Source: Clostridiales bacterium | GTDB lineage: Bacteria; Bacillota; Clostridia; Christensenellales; Aristaeellaceae | DNA: 21,733 bases | Direction of reading: 5' to 3' | Assembly: GCA_004556985.1 (NCBI GenBank) | Contig: SFFC01000022.1 | Coordinates: 1-21,733, forward strand | Shown here: in pieces, positions 1 to 11,394 of the stretch | Layout: each line of letters begins with the position of its first letter | Numbering within the stretch: the stretch's first letter is position 1 | Program-made: the position numbers and the translations under genes | The notes under the pieces: model-generated | Database searches by the model: none | What the model was told of the DNA's origin: nothing | Seen by the model: only the letters and a program-made list of their open reading frames with translations

Positions 1-37
1 AACTCTTGCTTTGCAGGATCGGCCCCGTTTCAATCGT

Positions 38-133
38 AGGATGCTGCGCATCCTGCTCTGAAACTGCTTTTTCTTGATCTTCCGGGAAAACGTTGGGCTT
101 CCGCCCAAACCCGCCAAGGGACTTCGCCCCTTG
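38..133. repeat. Cluster of three small hairpins downstream of the DMT exporter gene
   Basis: The first 176 bases hold no gene I can support. They contain three short inverted repeats. The first is AGGATG/CATCCT at 38-43 and 49-54. The second is TTGGGC/GCCCAA at 93-98 and 103-108 with a TTCC loop. The third is CAAGGG/CCCTTG at 115-120 and 128-133. The closely packed second and third stems resemble the stem-loop intergenic repeats common in GC-rich gut Clostridia, but that family assignment is inference. None has a clear U-run on the minus strand, so a classical terminator for the exporter gene is not shown. Confidence 0.4.
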
Positions 134-176
134 ACCCCATGTTCGCTTCGCGTCTATAGACCGGTTCTTTCTGAAA

Positions 177-1085
177 TCAAGAGCATGCCTGCTTCTCAGC
201 CGCTTCCTTTTTGGCCGCCTGCATCTCGCCCCAGGTGTACATGGCCAGGCCGACGATGACGGTCAGGCCGCCGATGAGCAGCGGCAGCGTGACCTGCTCG
301 CCAAAGAGCAGCAGCGCCCAAACTGCCGCGCCGATCGGCTCGCCCAGCAGCGCGAAGGAGACGACATCCGCGCTCACAAAGCCGAGCAGATAGGTCATCA
401 GCGCATGACCGCCCAGCGTGCAGACGACGGCGAGCACGACGATGCCGCCCAGCGACGGCAGCGTGACCTGAAAGCCGCCCGTAAACGGCGAGATGAGGAG
501 CAGGCAAAATGCCGTCACGCAGTACACAAAGGTCATATAGCCGATTGCCGGAAGATTTTTGCGCGCCGCGCGCCCGCAGAGCCAGTGACCCGCGATGAAA
601 ACGGCGCCGATGAGCGCGAGCGCGTCGCCCAGCAGGCTGCCCTGCTCGCCGCCCATCGAGAGCAGGCCGATGGCCGCCGCGCCGACAATCGCGACGATCG
701 CGCCCGGAATGGCCTCGCGCTTGATCGGCTCATGCAGCAGAATGCCCGAAAGCGCAGCGACGAACAGCGGCTGCGTGCACACGAGCGCCGTCGCGACAAA
801 GGTCGACGAAAAGCTCATCGAGGTCATCCAGGCCGTGTAATGCAGCGCCAGCAGCAGCGCCGCCGCACAGGCGAGGCCAAGCTGGCGCCTGGGCGCGCGC
901 AGCACGGCCACGAGCTCGCCGCTGCGGATCGCGGGAACCAGCAGCAGCAGCGCGGAAAGGAGCATCCTGCCAAAGGCGACCATCACCGGCGACGCGCCGC
1001 AGGCCAGCGACCATTTGACCATCGGGCCGGATACGCTGACGCCCACGACAGCCAGAAATACGAGCAGCGTCTTGTTCTTTCTCAT
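177..1085 (-). CDS. DMT superfamily transporter with two EamA domains
   Basis: This 302-residue polytopic membrane protein should move a small metabolite across the cytoplasmic membrane; the substrate cannot be read from sequence. About ten hydrophobic segments fall into two homologous halves, roughly residues 8-142 and 153-284, the EamA (drug/metabolite transporter) layout. The halves carry the paired signatures LLHEP (116-120) and LLGEP (246-250) followed by a helix. The start at 1085 (MRKNKT) is preferred over longer in-frame starts: it has an upstream AGGAG/AGAGG purine tract and directly precedes the first membrane helix. The upstream extension is basic and non-hydrophobic and runs back over the end of gyrA. 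The gene follows gyrA in the same orientation with a possible terminator between them, so it is probably transcribed separately. Family confidence is high. Confidence 0.88.
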   Translation of the reverse strand: MRKNKTLLVFLAVVGVSVSGPMVKWSLACGASPVMVAFGRMLLSALLLLVPAIRSGELVAVLRAPRRQLGLACAAALLLALHYTAWMTSMSFSSTFVATALVCTQPLFVAALSGILLHEPIKREAIPGAIVAIVGAAAIGLLSMGGEQGSLLGDALALIGAVFIAGHWLCGRAARKNLPAIGYMTFVYCVTAFCLLLISPFTGGFQVTLPSLGGIVVLAVVCTLGGHALMTYLLGFVSADVVSFALLGEPIGAAVWALLLFGEQVTLPLLIGGLTVIVGLAMYTWGEMQAAKKEAAEKQACS

Positions 1086-1136
1086 TATCCTCTTTCTCCT
1101 GTCCATCCATCCGTATTGACGCGCAATGCGCAAGCA

Positions 1137-1170
1137 AAGGGGCCCTGCGGCAGCAGCGTCAAGGCCCCTT
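1137..1170 (-). terminator. Possible terminator after gyrA
   Basis: An 8-bp perfect inverted repeat, AAGGGGCC/GGCCCCTT, spans 1137-1144 and 1163-1170 with an 18-base loop. It starts 19 bases beyond the gyrA stop codon. On the minus strand the stem is followed only by a broken T tract (TTTGCTTG), so intrinsic termination would be weak. The plus-strand side has a better T-run (GTTTTT), so the hairpin could also stop antisense transcription. Confidence 0.4.
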
Positions 1171-1188
1171 GTTTTTGGAAAATGCGAT

Positions 1189-3759
<2,571 letters not shown>

Positions 3760-3777
3760 GGGTCGTTCCCTCCTTCC

Positions 3778-5766
<1,989 letters not shown>

Positions 5767-5774
5767 ATCTTTCC

Positions 5775-6134
5775 TCAGCATTCTTGTTCCTGATCCTCCC
5801 GGCGAAGCGCCTGCGGCGCCTCCTCCGTCTCCCCGATGCGCGCCGGAAAGGCATGCCCGGCAAACGCACCCTCATGCGCGCGCTGCGCGAGCGTCGTCGT
5901 GGAGATCGGCGAAAGGTAGACGCGCGGATTCTCCGTCGCCCCGCCGGCCTTCCTCGCCCCCGCGCAGATCACGGCGCTCTTGGCCGTGATGCCCTGGCGG
6001 GCAAGCACGCGGTTCTGGCGGCGAATTTCGGCGAGCATCGCGCCGGTCACGGCGCCGCTCGCCTGCGTCAAATCGATGATTGCGACGATATCGGCCGTAT
6101 GCACGGCCACGTCGTCGCCCAGATGAAGGATCAT
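5775..6134 (-). CDS. remB: RemB-like extracellular matrix regulator (DUF370)
   Basis: This small cytoplasmic protein resembles Bacillus subtilis RemB (YaaB), a DUF370 relative of the DNA-binding matrix regulator RemA. The N-terminus ILHLGDDVAVHTADIVAIID and the later RVYLSPISTTTLAQRA (71-86) are family signatures. Its place directly before gyrB matches the B. subtilis remB-gyrB-gyrA order. At 119 residues it is longer than the roughly 80-residue B. subtilis protein. The extra length is a spacer around residues 45-68 and a charged C-terminal tail (about 90-119). ATG at 6134 is preceded by GGAGGGAAT, and a sigma-A promoter lies about 70 bases upstream. Its stop is 8 bases before the gyrB start. 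Family assignment is firm; a role in biofilm or matrix control here is inference. Confidence 0.88.
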   Translation of the reverse strand: MILHLGDDVAVHTADIVAIIDLTQASGAVTGAMLAEIRRQNRVLARQGITAKSAVICAGARKAGGATENPRVYLSPISTTTLAQRAHEGAFAGHAFPARIGETEEAPQALRREDQEQEC

Positions 6135-6203
6135 ATTCCCTCCGGCGCCCAGGCGGAAAGCGCCGTCTCCGCCGCCCTCCGCTGAACATTTTCTTACTAT
6201 AAT

Positions 6204-6232
6204 AGTATACCAAATTTCACAGGTTTTTTCAA
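6204..6232 (-). promoter_or_regulatory. Sigma-A promoter of the remB-gyrB-gyrA operon
   Basis: Read on the minus strand, TTGAAA (6227-6232) and TATACT (6204-6209) are separated by exactly 17 bases, inside a short AT-rich patch. The start of transcription should fall near 6197, giving a leader of about 63 bases before the remB ATG. No other promoter-like pair is evident between the remB and gyrA starts. Confidence 0.85.
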
Positions 6233-6277
6233 ATGTCCGCCGTGCTTTTTTGCATCGTTTTGGGCTGAAAAAGCATA

Positions 6278-6305
6278 CAAAAATAGACGCCTGAATTCGG
6301 CGTCT
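6278..6305 (-). terminator. Rho-independent terminator of the nrdD-nrdG-S49 peptidase operon
   Basis: The stem AGACGCC/GGCGTCT (6285-6291 and 6299-6305) has a 7-base loop and is followed on the minus strand by ATTTTTG. It begins 10 bases after the S49 peptidase stop codon and insulates that operon from the gyrase promoter. Confidence 0.88.
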
Positions 6306-6315
6306 TTGTGCAGGC

Positions 6316-7272
6316 TCAGCGGGCCTTGAAGCCGCCCGGAGTGCGCACGGTATGCAGCGCATCCGCAGCACCTGCCTGCTCCTCCAGTTTTTTGAGCCAG
6401 TCCAGCAGATCCGTGTCGTCATATCCGCTGAAATCGTCCTCCCAGACAGGCGTAACGTCCTGAAGCGGCGCGTCACCCCAGTCGAAGGTTTCATAAAACG
6501 CATCCATCGCCTCGTCGTAGTAGCAGATCCCGTCGATCAGGCCGAACTCCTTCGCCTGAACCGCGCTCAGGAGCCGCCCGTCCATGAAGGGCTCCATCTG
6601 CGCGCGCGTCAGGCCGCGGGAGGCCTCGATCTCCTGCAGGAAGAATTCAAAGCTCTCGTCGACGAGCGCCTGCAGAATGGCGCGCTGCTCCTGCGTCAGC
6701 TCGGGATAGCCGTCCACCTTGTTTTCACCAGAGGCGACGTAGATCCGCTCGATACCGAGCTTGTCAAGAAAGCCCGCCTCGCTCGAGGATTCCATGTACA
6801 CGCCGACGTTGCCGGTCAGCGTCATGCGCGAGGCCAGGATGATGTCCGCGCCCATCGCGACGTAGACGCCCGCCGAGCAGCATTCCTGCTCCATATAGGC
6901 CGCCACAGGCCTTCCGGTCAGCTCCTTGTAAACCTTGAGCGCATGCAGCAGCTCGTCCGCTTCGTAGAGCCCGCCGCCGGGCGTGTTGAGCAGCAGGATC
7001 AACCCGACGTTCTCCCTCTCGTCGATCAGCGCGTCGATCGCGTCCAATGTGCCCAGGTGGTCGTAATACGCGTCATACGCGGAGAGCTCGCCGTCGATTG
7101 CGAGCATCGCCACATAGCGCTCCTCCCGGACGCCATGCCCGCCCTCGCGATCCCCGAGCGCGCTTTTGAGCCAGCTTCCCGACTCGCTTCCCTGCGCGTC
7201 CTCCGCCGCCGCGGCCATCGCGCCCGCCAGCAGCATGAGCAGCGCCGCCAGCACCCCGCACAGTCTTCTCAT
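6316..7272 (-). CDS. Exported S49 (SppA/ClpP-fold) serine peptidase, single domain
   Basis: This 318-residue protein is related to signal peptide peptidase SppA of peptidase family S49. A cleavable-looking signal peptide (residues 1-22, MRRLCG, a leucine/alanine core, then AMAAAAE) places it outside the membrane. The ClpP-like fold shows the oxyanion-loop motif NTPGGG (96-101) and the nucleophile in ECCSAGVYVAMGAD (S133). The probable general base is K185 in ASGENKVDG, matching the SppA Ser-Lys dyad. It is a single-repeat form like Gram-positive SppA rather than the double-length E. coli enzyme. The C-terminus is acidic (about 262-300). The start at 7272 precedes the signal peptide; a TTG six bases upstream has better spacing from AGGAAAGG and may be the true start. 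It lies 34 bases after nrdG; a functional link is not evident. Confidence 0.85.
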   Translation of the reverse strand: MRRLCGVLAALLMLLAGAMAAAAEDAQGSESGSWLKSALGDREGGHGVREERYVAMLAIDGELSAYDAYYDHLGTLDAIDALIDERENVGLILLLNTPGGGLYEADELLHALKVYKELTGRPVAAYMEQECCSAGVYVAMGADIILASRMTLTGNVGVYMESSSEAGFLDKLGIERIYVASGENKVDGYPELTQEQRAILQALVDESFEFFLQEIEASRGLTRAQMEPFMDGRLLSAVQAKEFGLIDGICYYDEAMDAFYETFDWGDAPLQDVTPVWEDDFSGYDDTDLLDWLKKLEEQAGAADALHTVRTPGGFKAR

Positions 7273-7306
7273 CCGCAACCCGTCCTTTCCTCGTCCGCCC
7301 ACCGCG

Positions 7307-7813
7307 TCACCACGCCTCGGGCTCATACAGACGGAGCGTTCCCTCCGCCAGCGTCCGCTTCATATCGATCAGCCTCTGGTTCCTGCTGCCGCGGTAGAGC
7401 AGCTCCAGCGAGCGCTCCCGCGCCAGATACGGCCCGTCCACGAGCACGTCGACCTGCTCAAGCAGGCGCAGCCTGTCCGAGCGGCCCTCGGCCTGCAGGG
7501 CCTCGAGCGTAAAGCCCGTGTAGCACCAGACGCTCATGCCCCGCTGCCGCGCCGCGCGAGCGATCTCCGCCATCGGCTCCGGCTGCATCATTGGCTCGCC
7601 GCCCGTGAGTGTCACGCCACGCACCAGCGGGTTGGCGCCCAGCATCGCGATGACCTCGCCGGTGTCGCGCAGCGCGCCGCCCTGCGGGTCGTGCGTCTGC
7701 GGATTGTGGCATTCCGGGCAGCCGTGCGGACAGCCCTGCGCGAAGACGGCCAGCCGGTAGCCCGGCCCGTCCACGATCGATTCCGGCACGATGCCGGCCA
7801 GTCGAACCTTCAT
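7307..7813 (-). CDS. nrdG: Anaerobic ribonucleoside-triphosphate reductase activating protein (radical SAM)
   Basis: This is the cytoplasmic radical SAM activase that installs the glycyl radical on NrdD. The CxxxCxxC motif for the 4Fe-4S cluster is GCPHGCPECHN (C28, C32, C35 from this start). TLTGGEPMMQ is the SAM-binding GGE motif. Length (168 residues) is normal for NrdG. ATG at 7813 is chosen because GGGG lies 7 bases upstream. A GTG at 7819, overlapping the nrdD stop as GTGA, would add two residues but sits too close to that site. The nrdD and nrdG genes are essentially contiguous, so the enzyme and its activase are translationally coupled. Confidence 0.95.
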   Translation of the reverse strand: MKVRLAGIVPESIVDGPGYRLAVFAQGCPHGCPECHNPQTHDPQGGALRDTGEVIAMLGANPLVRGVTLTGGEPMMQPEPMAEIARAARQRGMSVWCYTGFTLEALQAEGRSDRLRLLEQVDVLVDGPYLARERSLELLYRGSRNQRLIDMKRTLAEGTLRLYEPEAW

Positions 7814-7815
7814 CG

Positions 7816-10131
7816 TCACACCCCGTGCTTCACGCGGTCGCGCTCCTCGGCGCGCTTGCTGTCGCCCCAGCGATCCATCGTCCCCACGAGATAGCCCGTG
7901 ATGCGGCGGATGCGCTCAAAGTGTACCTCTTCCTCCTGCCGGCCGCACTGCGGGCAGCAGTCCCCGATGATGCCGTTGTAGCCGCAGACGGGGTCGCGGT
8001 CGACCGGATGGTTGATCGAGCCATAGCCGATACCCGCGTCATGCATCGCGCGCACGACGGCCTCGAAGGCCTCCAGGTTCTTCGTCGGATCGCCATCCAT
8101 CTCGATGTAGGAGATATGGCCGGCGTTGGTCAGCGCGTGGTACGGCCCCTCGATGCGGATCTTTTCAAACGCGCTGATCGGGAAATAGACCGGAACGTGG
8201 AAGCTGTTGGTGTAGTATTCCCTGTCCGTCACGCCGGGAATCACGCCATAGCGCTCGCGGTCGAGCTTGACAAACCGGCCGGAGAGCCCCTCCGCCGGGG
8301 TCGCCAGCAGCGTGTAATTCATTCTCCGCGCCTGGGAGAGCGCGTCGAGCTGCGCGCGCATCCGGCCGATGATCTCAAGGCCCAGCTTCTGCGCAGCCTC
8401 GCTCTGCCCGTGGTGCACGCCGATGAGCGCAACGAGCGTCTCCGCCAGGCCGATAAAGCCGACGGAGAGCGTGCCGTGGCGCAGCACCTCGCGCACCTCG
8501 TCGTCCCAGGCGAGCTTCTCGCTGTCCAGCCAGACTCCCTCGCCCATCAGGAAAGGATAGTTGCGCACCTTCTTGCGCGCCTGAATCTCAAAGCGCTCGT
8601 CGAGCTGCCCGATCACCAGCTTCATCCGCTCGTCGAGCATCGCGTAGAACGCATCCAGATCCCCATGCGCCTCGATCGCGATGCGCGGCAGGTTGATCGA
8701 TGTGAAGGAGAGGTTGCCCCGACGGTTGCAGACCTCGCGCGTCGGGTCGTAGACGTTGCCGATGACGCGCGTGCGGCAGCCCATGTAGGCGATCTCCGTC
8801 TCGCGATGGCCGGGCTTATAATACTGCAGGTTGAACGGCGCATCGACGAACGAAAAGTTCGGGAAGAGCCGCTTCGCGCTCACCCGCATGGCCAGGCGGA
8901 AGAGGTCATAATTCGGGTCGCCGGGGTTGTAGCTTATGCCCTCCTTGACCCTGAAGATCTGGATCGGGAAGATCGGCGTCTCGCCGCGGCCCAGGCCCTT
9001 TTCCGTCTCCAGCAGCAGGCTGCGCACGACCATGCGCCCCTCCGGCGAGGTATCCATCCCGTAATTGATCGAGGAAAACGGCGTCTGCGCGCCCGCACGG
9101 GAATGCATCGTGTTGAGGTTGTGGATAAAGGCCTGCATGGCCTGGTTCGTGCGCCGCTCCGTCTCGCGGTAGCCGCGCTCCTGCGCATAGCGCAGAATCC
9201 GCTCGCAGTCCGCCTCGCCAGCCATTTCAAGCAGGCGGCTGCGAATGGCTCCGGCAAACGCCTCGTTCATCCGCAGCGTCGGCACGGCGCCCTCCTGCGC
9301 GCGGATCTGGCGGATGATGGCCTTCGCCTCGTCGTCGCCCGCGTGGTGACCGAGCACGAGCTCCAGGCCCGCGCCCAGCGCGCGGCGGTATTCCTTGACA
9401 AAGGTCTTGGCGACGCCCGGCGCCATGTCGTAGTCAAAGCTGGCAATCGCCTGCCCGCCGTGCTGATCATTCTGGTTGGACTGAATGGCGATGCAGGCCA
9501 GGGCGGAATAGCTGCCGATGTCCTGCGGCTCGCTGAGCACGCCGTGCCCCGTCGAAAAGCCGCCGCGGAACAGCTCCGTCAGATCGATCTGCGTGCAGGT
9601 GGTCGTCAGCGTCAGGAAGTCGAGGTCGTGGATGTGGATGTCGCCCTCGCGATGGGCGCGCGCGTGCTCCGGCCTGAGCACATACATGTCGTAAAACTGC
9701 TTGGCGCTCTCCGAGCCGTATTTGAGCATCGTGCCCATCGCCGTGTCGCCGTCGATGTTCGCGTTCTCGCGCTTGACGTCCGAATCCGCCGCGTCCTTGA
9801 AGGTGATGTCCTGCAGAATGTGCATGAGGCGAGTCTGCGCCTCCCGGGCGCGGCTGCGCTCGGCGCGATAGAGGATGTAGGCCTTCGCCGTGCGGGCATA
9901 GCCCTCCTCGATGAGCACCTGCTCCACTCTGTCCTGCACGCCCTCTACCGTCGGCATGTCGATGCTCTCGTCGCGGTCGATGCCCCGCGTCACGAGCGCG
10001 GCCAGCCGCTTCGCCTCCGCCTCGCCCTTGGCGCTGCCCACGGCAGCAAATGCGCGCAGAATTGCAGCGGCAATCTTGCTTTCGTCATACGCGGCGATCC
10101 GGCCGTCGCGCTTCCTGATGGTCTCCGGCAT
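7816..10131 (-). CDS. nrdD: Anaerobic (class III) ribonucleoside-triphosphate reductase
   Basis: This 771-residue oxygen-sensitive glycyl radical enzyme reduces ribonucleoside triphosphates to dNTPs. An N-terminal ATP-cone (about 3-92, IRKRDGRIAAYDESKI) senses ATP/dATP. The barrel includes REGDIHIHDLDF (161-172) and YMGCRTR, with C452 a candidate active-site cysteine. The glycyl radical is in RRITGYLVG (G746), 25 residues from the end. A zinc-ribbon-like stretch shows C716 and CCPQC (725-729); D713 sits where an E. coli-type ribbon would have its first cysteine, a variant I believe is common in Clostridia. The start at 10131 (MPETIRK) has GGAGG 8 bases upstream; the GTG at 10146 lies inside that site. 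A terminator ends just 26 bases upstream and leaves no room for a promoter. Confidence 0.97.
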   Translation of the reverse strand: MPETIRKRDGRIAAYDESKIAAAILRAFAAVGSAKGEAEAKRLAALVTRGIDRDESIDMPTVEGVQDRVEQVLIEEGYARTAKAYILYRAERSRAREAQTRLMHILQDITFKDAADSDVKRENANIDGDTAMGTMLKYGSESAKQFYDMYVLRPEHARAHREGDIHIHDLDFLTLTTTCTQIDLTELFRGGFSTGHGVLSEPQDIGSYSALACIAIQSNQNDQHGGQAIASFDYDMAPGVAKTFVKEYRRALGAGLELVLGHHAGDDEAKAIIRQIRAQEGAVPTLRMNEAFAGAIRSRLLEMAGEADCERILRYAQERGYRETERRTNQAMQAFIHNLNTMHSRAGAQTPFSSINYGMDTSPEGRMVVRSLLLETEKGLGRGETPIFPIQIFRVKEGISYNPGDPNYDLFRLAMRVSAKRLFPNFSFVDAPFNLQYYKPGHRETEIAYMGCRTRVIGNVYDPTREVCNRRGNLSFTSINLPRIAIEAHGDLDAFYAMLDERMKLVIGQLDERFEIQARKKVRNYPFLMGEGVWLDSEKLAWDDEVREVLRHGTLSVGFIGLAETLVALIGVHHGQSEAAQKLGLEIIGRMRAQLDALSQARRMNYTLLATPAEGLSGRFVKLDRERYGVIPGVTDREYYTNSFHVPVYFPISAFEKIRIEGPYHALTNAGHISYIEMDGDPTKNLEAFEAVVRAMHDAGIGYGSINHPVDRDPVCGYNGIIGDCCPQCGRQEEEVHFERIRRITGYLVGTMDRWGDSKRAEERDRVKHGV

Positions 10132-10156
10132 GTTTTCTTCCTCCACGCTGTCGCTG

Positions 10157-10186
10157 AAAAAAGGGGCAGCACAACCGCACTGCCCC
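10157..10186 (-). terminator. Strong terminator or attenuator directly upstream of nrdD
   Basis: The perfect 7-bp stem GGGGCAG/CTGCCCC (10163-10169 and 10180-10186) is followed on the minus strand by TTTTTT (10157-10162). It ends transcripts from the upstream membrane-protein gene. Only 25 bases separate the U-run from the nrdD start codon, and they contain the ribosome binding site, so nrdD must be expressed by read-through or from a promoter upstream of or within this hairpin. Confidence 0.88.
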
Positions 10187-10242
10187 GTCAGGTGACTGGC
10201 AAACGCGCCCGGTTCGCAAAGGCTGGCGGCGCAAGCCGATTC

Positions 10243-10959
10243 TTATTTGAAGATCTGCGTCGTCGTCGACTGCTCGGCCGCCTTCTGCGCCGCGCGCATC
10301 TCGTCATAGCCCTCGGGCTTTTCCGTGCAGAGCTTTTGAAGCAGCAGATCGACCATCACAGCCGCGGTGTCGTTGTTGCCGCTGTAGGTCGTAATGCACA
10401 GAATGCTGTTCTCGGGATCGCAGCTGTAGTCAAACAAGCCGTAGAGCGTATCCGCCGGAATGCCATAGAGGCCCTCCTCGCCGGACGCGCTCATAGCGCG
10501 CCCGCCGGACAGATCGATGTCCCCCGTGTCGATCACGCCGCTTGCGATATAGGGCGTCAGCTCCAGGAAGGCGTCGTCGGCTCCCTCCTGCGTCAGCTTT
10601 TTGAACTCGCTGCGCGGAAGCAGGCAGACGTCGCCCTGCCGCGCCGCCGCATAGGTGGAAAACTGCATCTGCGCATAGATGTCCCCGGAGGAGAGGTTGA
10701 TGTTCATGACGGTCATCTCCTCCTGATCCGGGCATCGCGCCTGAAGCTCCGGCCAGAAGTCCGCCTCAATGGCGACGGCATCCGCATAGCCGCTGCAGAG
10801 ATAGAGCTCGATCTTCTTTTCCTCGGGCGGCCTGTAAGCCGTCATGGCAAAGAGGAGATCGACGCCGAAGCAGCCCAGGACGAGCATCAGCAGATACTTC
10901 CACCAGCTGTAGGCAAAATGGTTCCTCAGTTGCTTGATCGTGATGCGATGGTTCGCCAT
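10243..10959 (-). CDS. Membrane-anchored protein of unknown function, faintly solute-binding-like
   Basis: I do not recognise this 238-residue protein with confidence. A basic cytoplasmic N-terminus (residues 1-18) is followed by one membrane helix (about 19-40, WWKYLLMLVLGCFG) and an extracytoplasmic domain of roughly 195 residues. That domain has traits of extracellular solute-binding proteins: a GDVCLLPRSEFKKL strand-helix, ELTPYI, and GLYGIPADTLYGLF. It is shorter than a full two-lobed binding protein. The start at 10959 (MANHRI) has GGAGG 7 bases upstream. A longer in-frame start at 11010 lacks a well-spaced site. A good promoter lies at 11105-11133 and a terminator follows the gene. No ABC transporter genes are adjacent. 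It may be a sensor-like or orphan binding domain; this is inference. Confidence 0.75.
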   Translation of the reverse strand: MANHRITIKQLRNHFAYSWWKYLLMLVLGCFGVDLLFAMTAYRPPEEKKIELYLCSGYADAVAIEADFWPELQARCPDQEEMTVMNINLSSGDIYAQMQFSTYAAARQGDVCLLPRSEFKKLTQEGADDAFLELTPYIASGVIDTGDIDLSGGRAMSASGEEGLYGIPADTLYGLFDYSCDPENSILCITTYSGNNDTAAVMVDLLLQKLCTEKPEGYDEMRAAQKAAEQSTTTQIFK

Positions 10960-11104
10960 GCATGTGCCTCCGTCTGTCCCCAGGGGTTCATTCGCTGTTT
11001 GCTTTTCCATGTCAGGACAGGCGTTTCCTTTCTGCCGGTCCGGGCAGCAGTTCTTCCGTTTTCCCGGCCGGCAGACCGCGTCGGAACCGGGATTATACGG
11101 GTTT

Positions 11105-11133
11105 ATTTTAGCATCAATAGCATCCGCCGTCAA
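11105..11133 (-). promoter_or_regulatory. Sigma-A promoter of the membrane-anchored protein gene
   Basis: On the minus strand TTGACG (11128-11133) and TAAAAT (11105-11110) are 17 bases apart. A TATAAT follows at 11092-11097 but has no -35 at proper spacing. The predicted leader is about 138 bases long and includes a small CTGCC/GGCAG-type hairpin. This may also be the nearest promoter able to feed nrdD by read-through. Confidence 0.72.
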
Positions 11134-11282
11134 GCCGGCCGCCCTGACCGGCGCAGCTTATCCTCCGCGCGCGACGATCCCCGACGCAAAGCCGGAAAAT
11201 GCCGCCTGCCCGCCGCCCAAGCGTGGCTCATCCCCTCACCCGAGGGCCGCAGCCCGGCATCCCCCTGCATCGTAAAAGGCTG

Positions 11283-11390
11283 CCAGGCAGATCCGGTCCG
11301 CCTGGGAAAATTTTTTTCCCAAAGCGCCGGATGTCTCGCCTGACAGTCCTGTCATCGCCTGTTTTCCCGCCCGCAGGCGGAGCGCTCCGC
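11283..11390. repeat. Cluster of perfect inverted repeats in a gene-free stretch
   Basis: Between the PEP-mutase-like gene and the promoter at 11105-11133 I see no gene. The stretch instead holds four inverted repeats. CCAGGC/GCCTGG is at 11283-11288 and 11300-11305. TGGGAAAA/TTTTCCCA is at 11303-11310 and 11314-11321. TGACAGTCCTGTCA is at 11341-11354. The 14-bp palindrome GCGGAGCGCTCCGC at 11377-11390 starts 4 bases after the upstream stop codon. None has a trailing U-run, so they are not ordinary terminators, though the last may protect the 3' end of the message. Confidence 0.55.
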
Positions 11391-11394
11391 AGTC

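Noticed and set aside
1086..1136. Promoter for the DMT exporter
   Set aside because: TTGCTT with TACGGA at 16 bases is too weak to call.
10187..10242. Possible riboswitch: plus-strand text GGCAAACG...GCAAAGGC recalls the c-di-GMP-I aptamer
   Set aside because: The order and spacing of conserved blocks do not fit, the strand is opposite to all genes, and the minus strand shows no known aptamer core.
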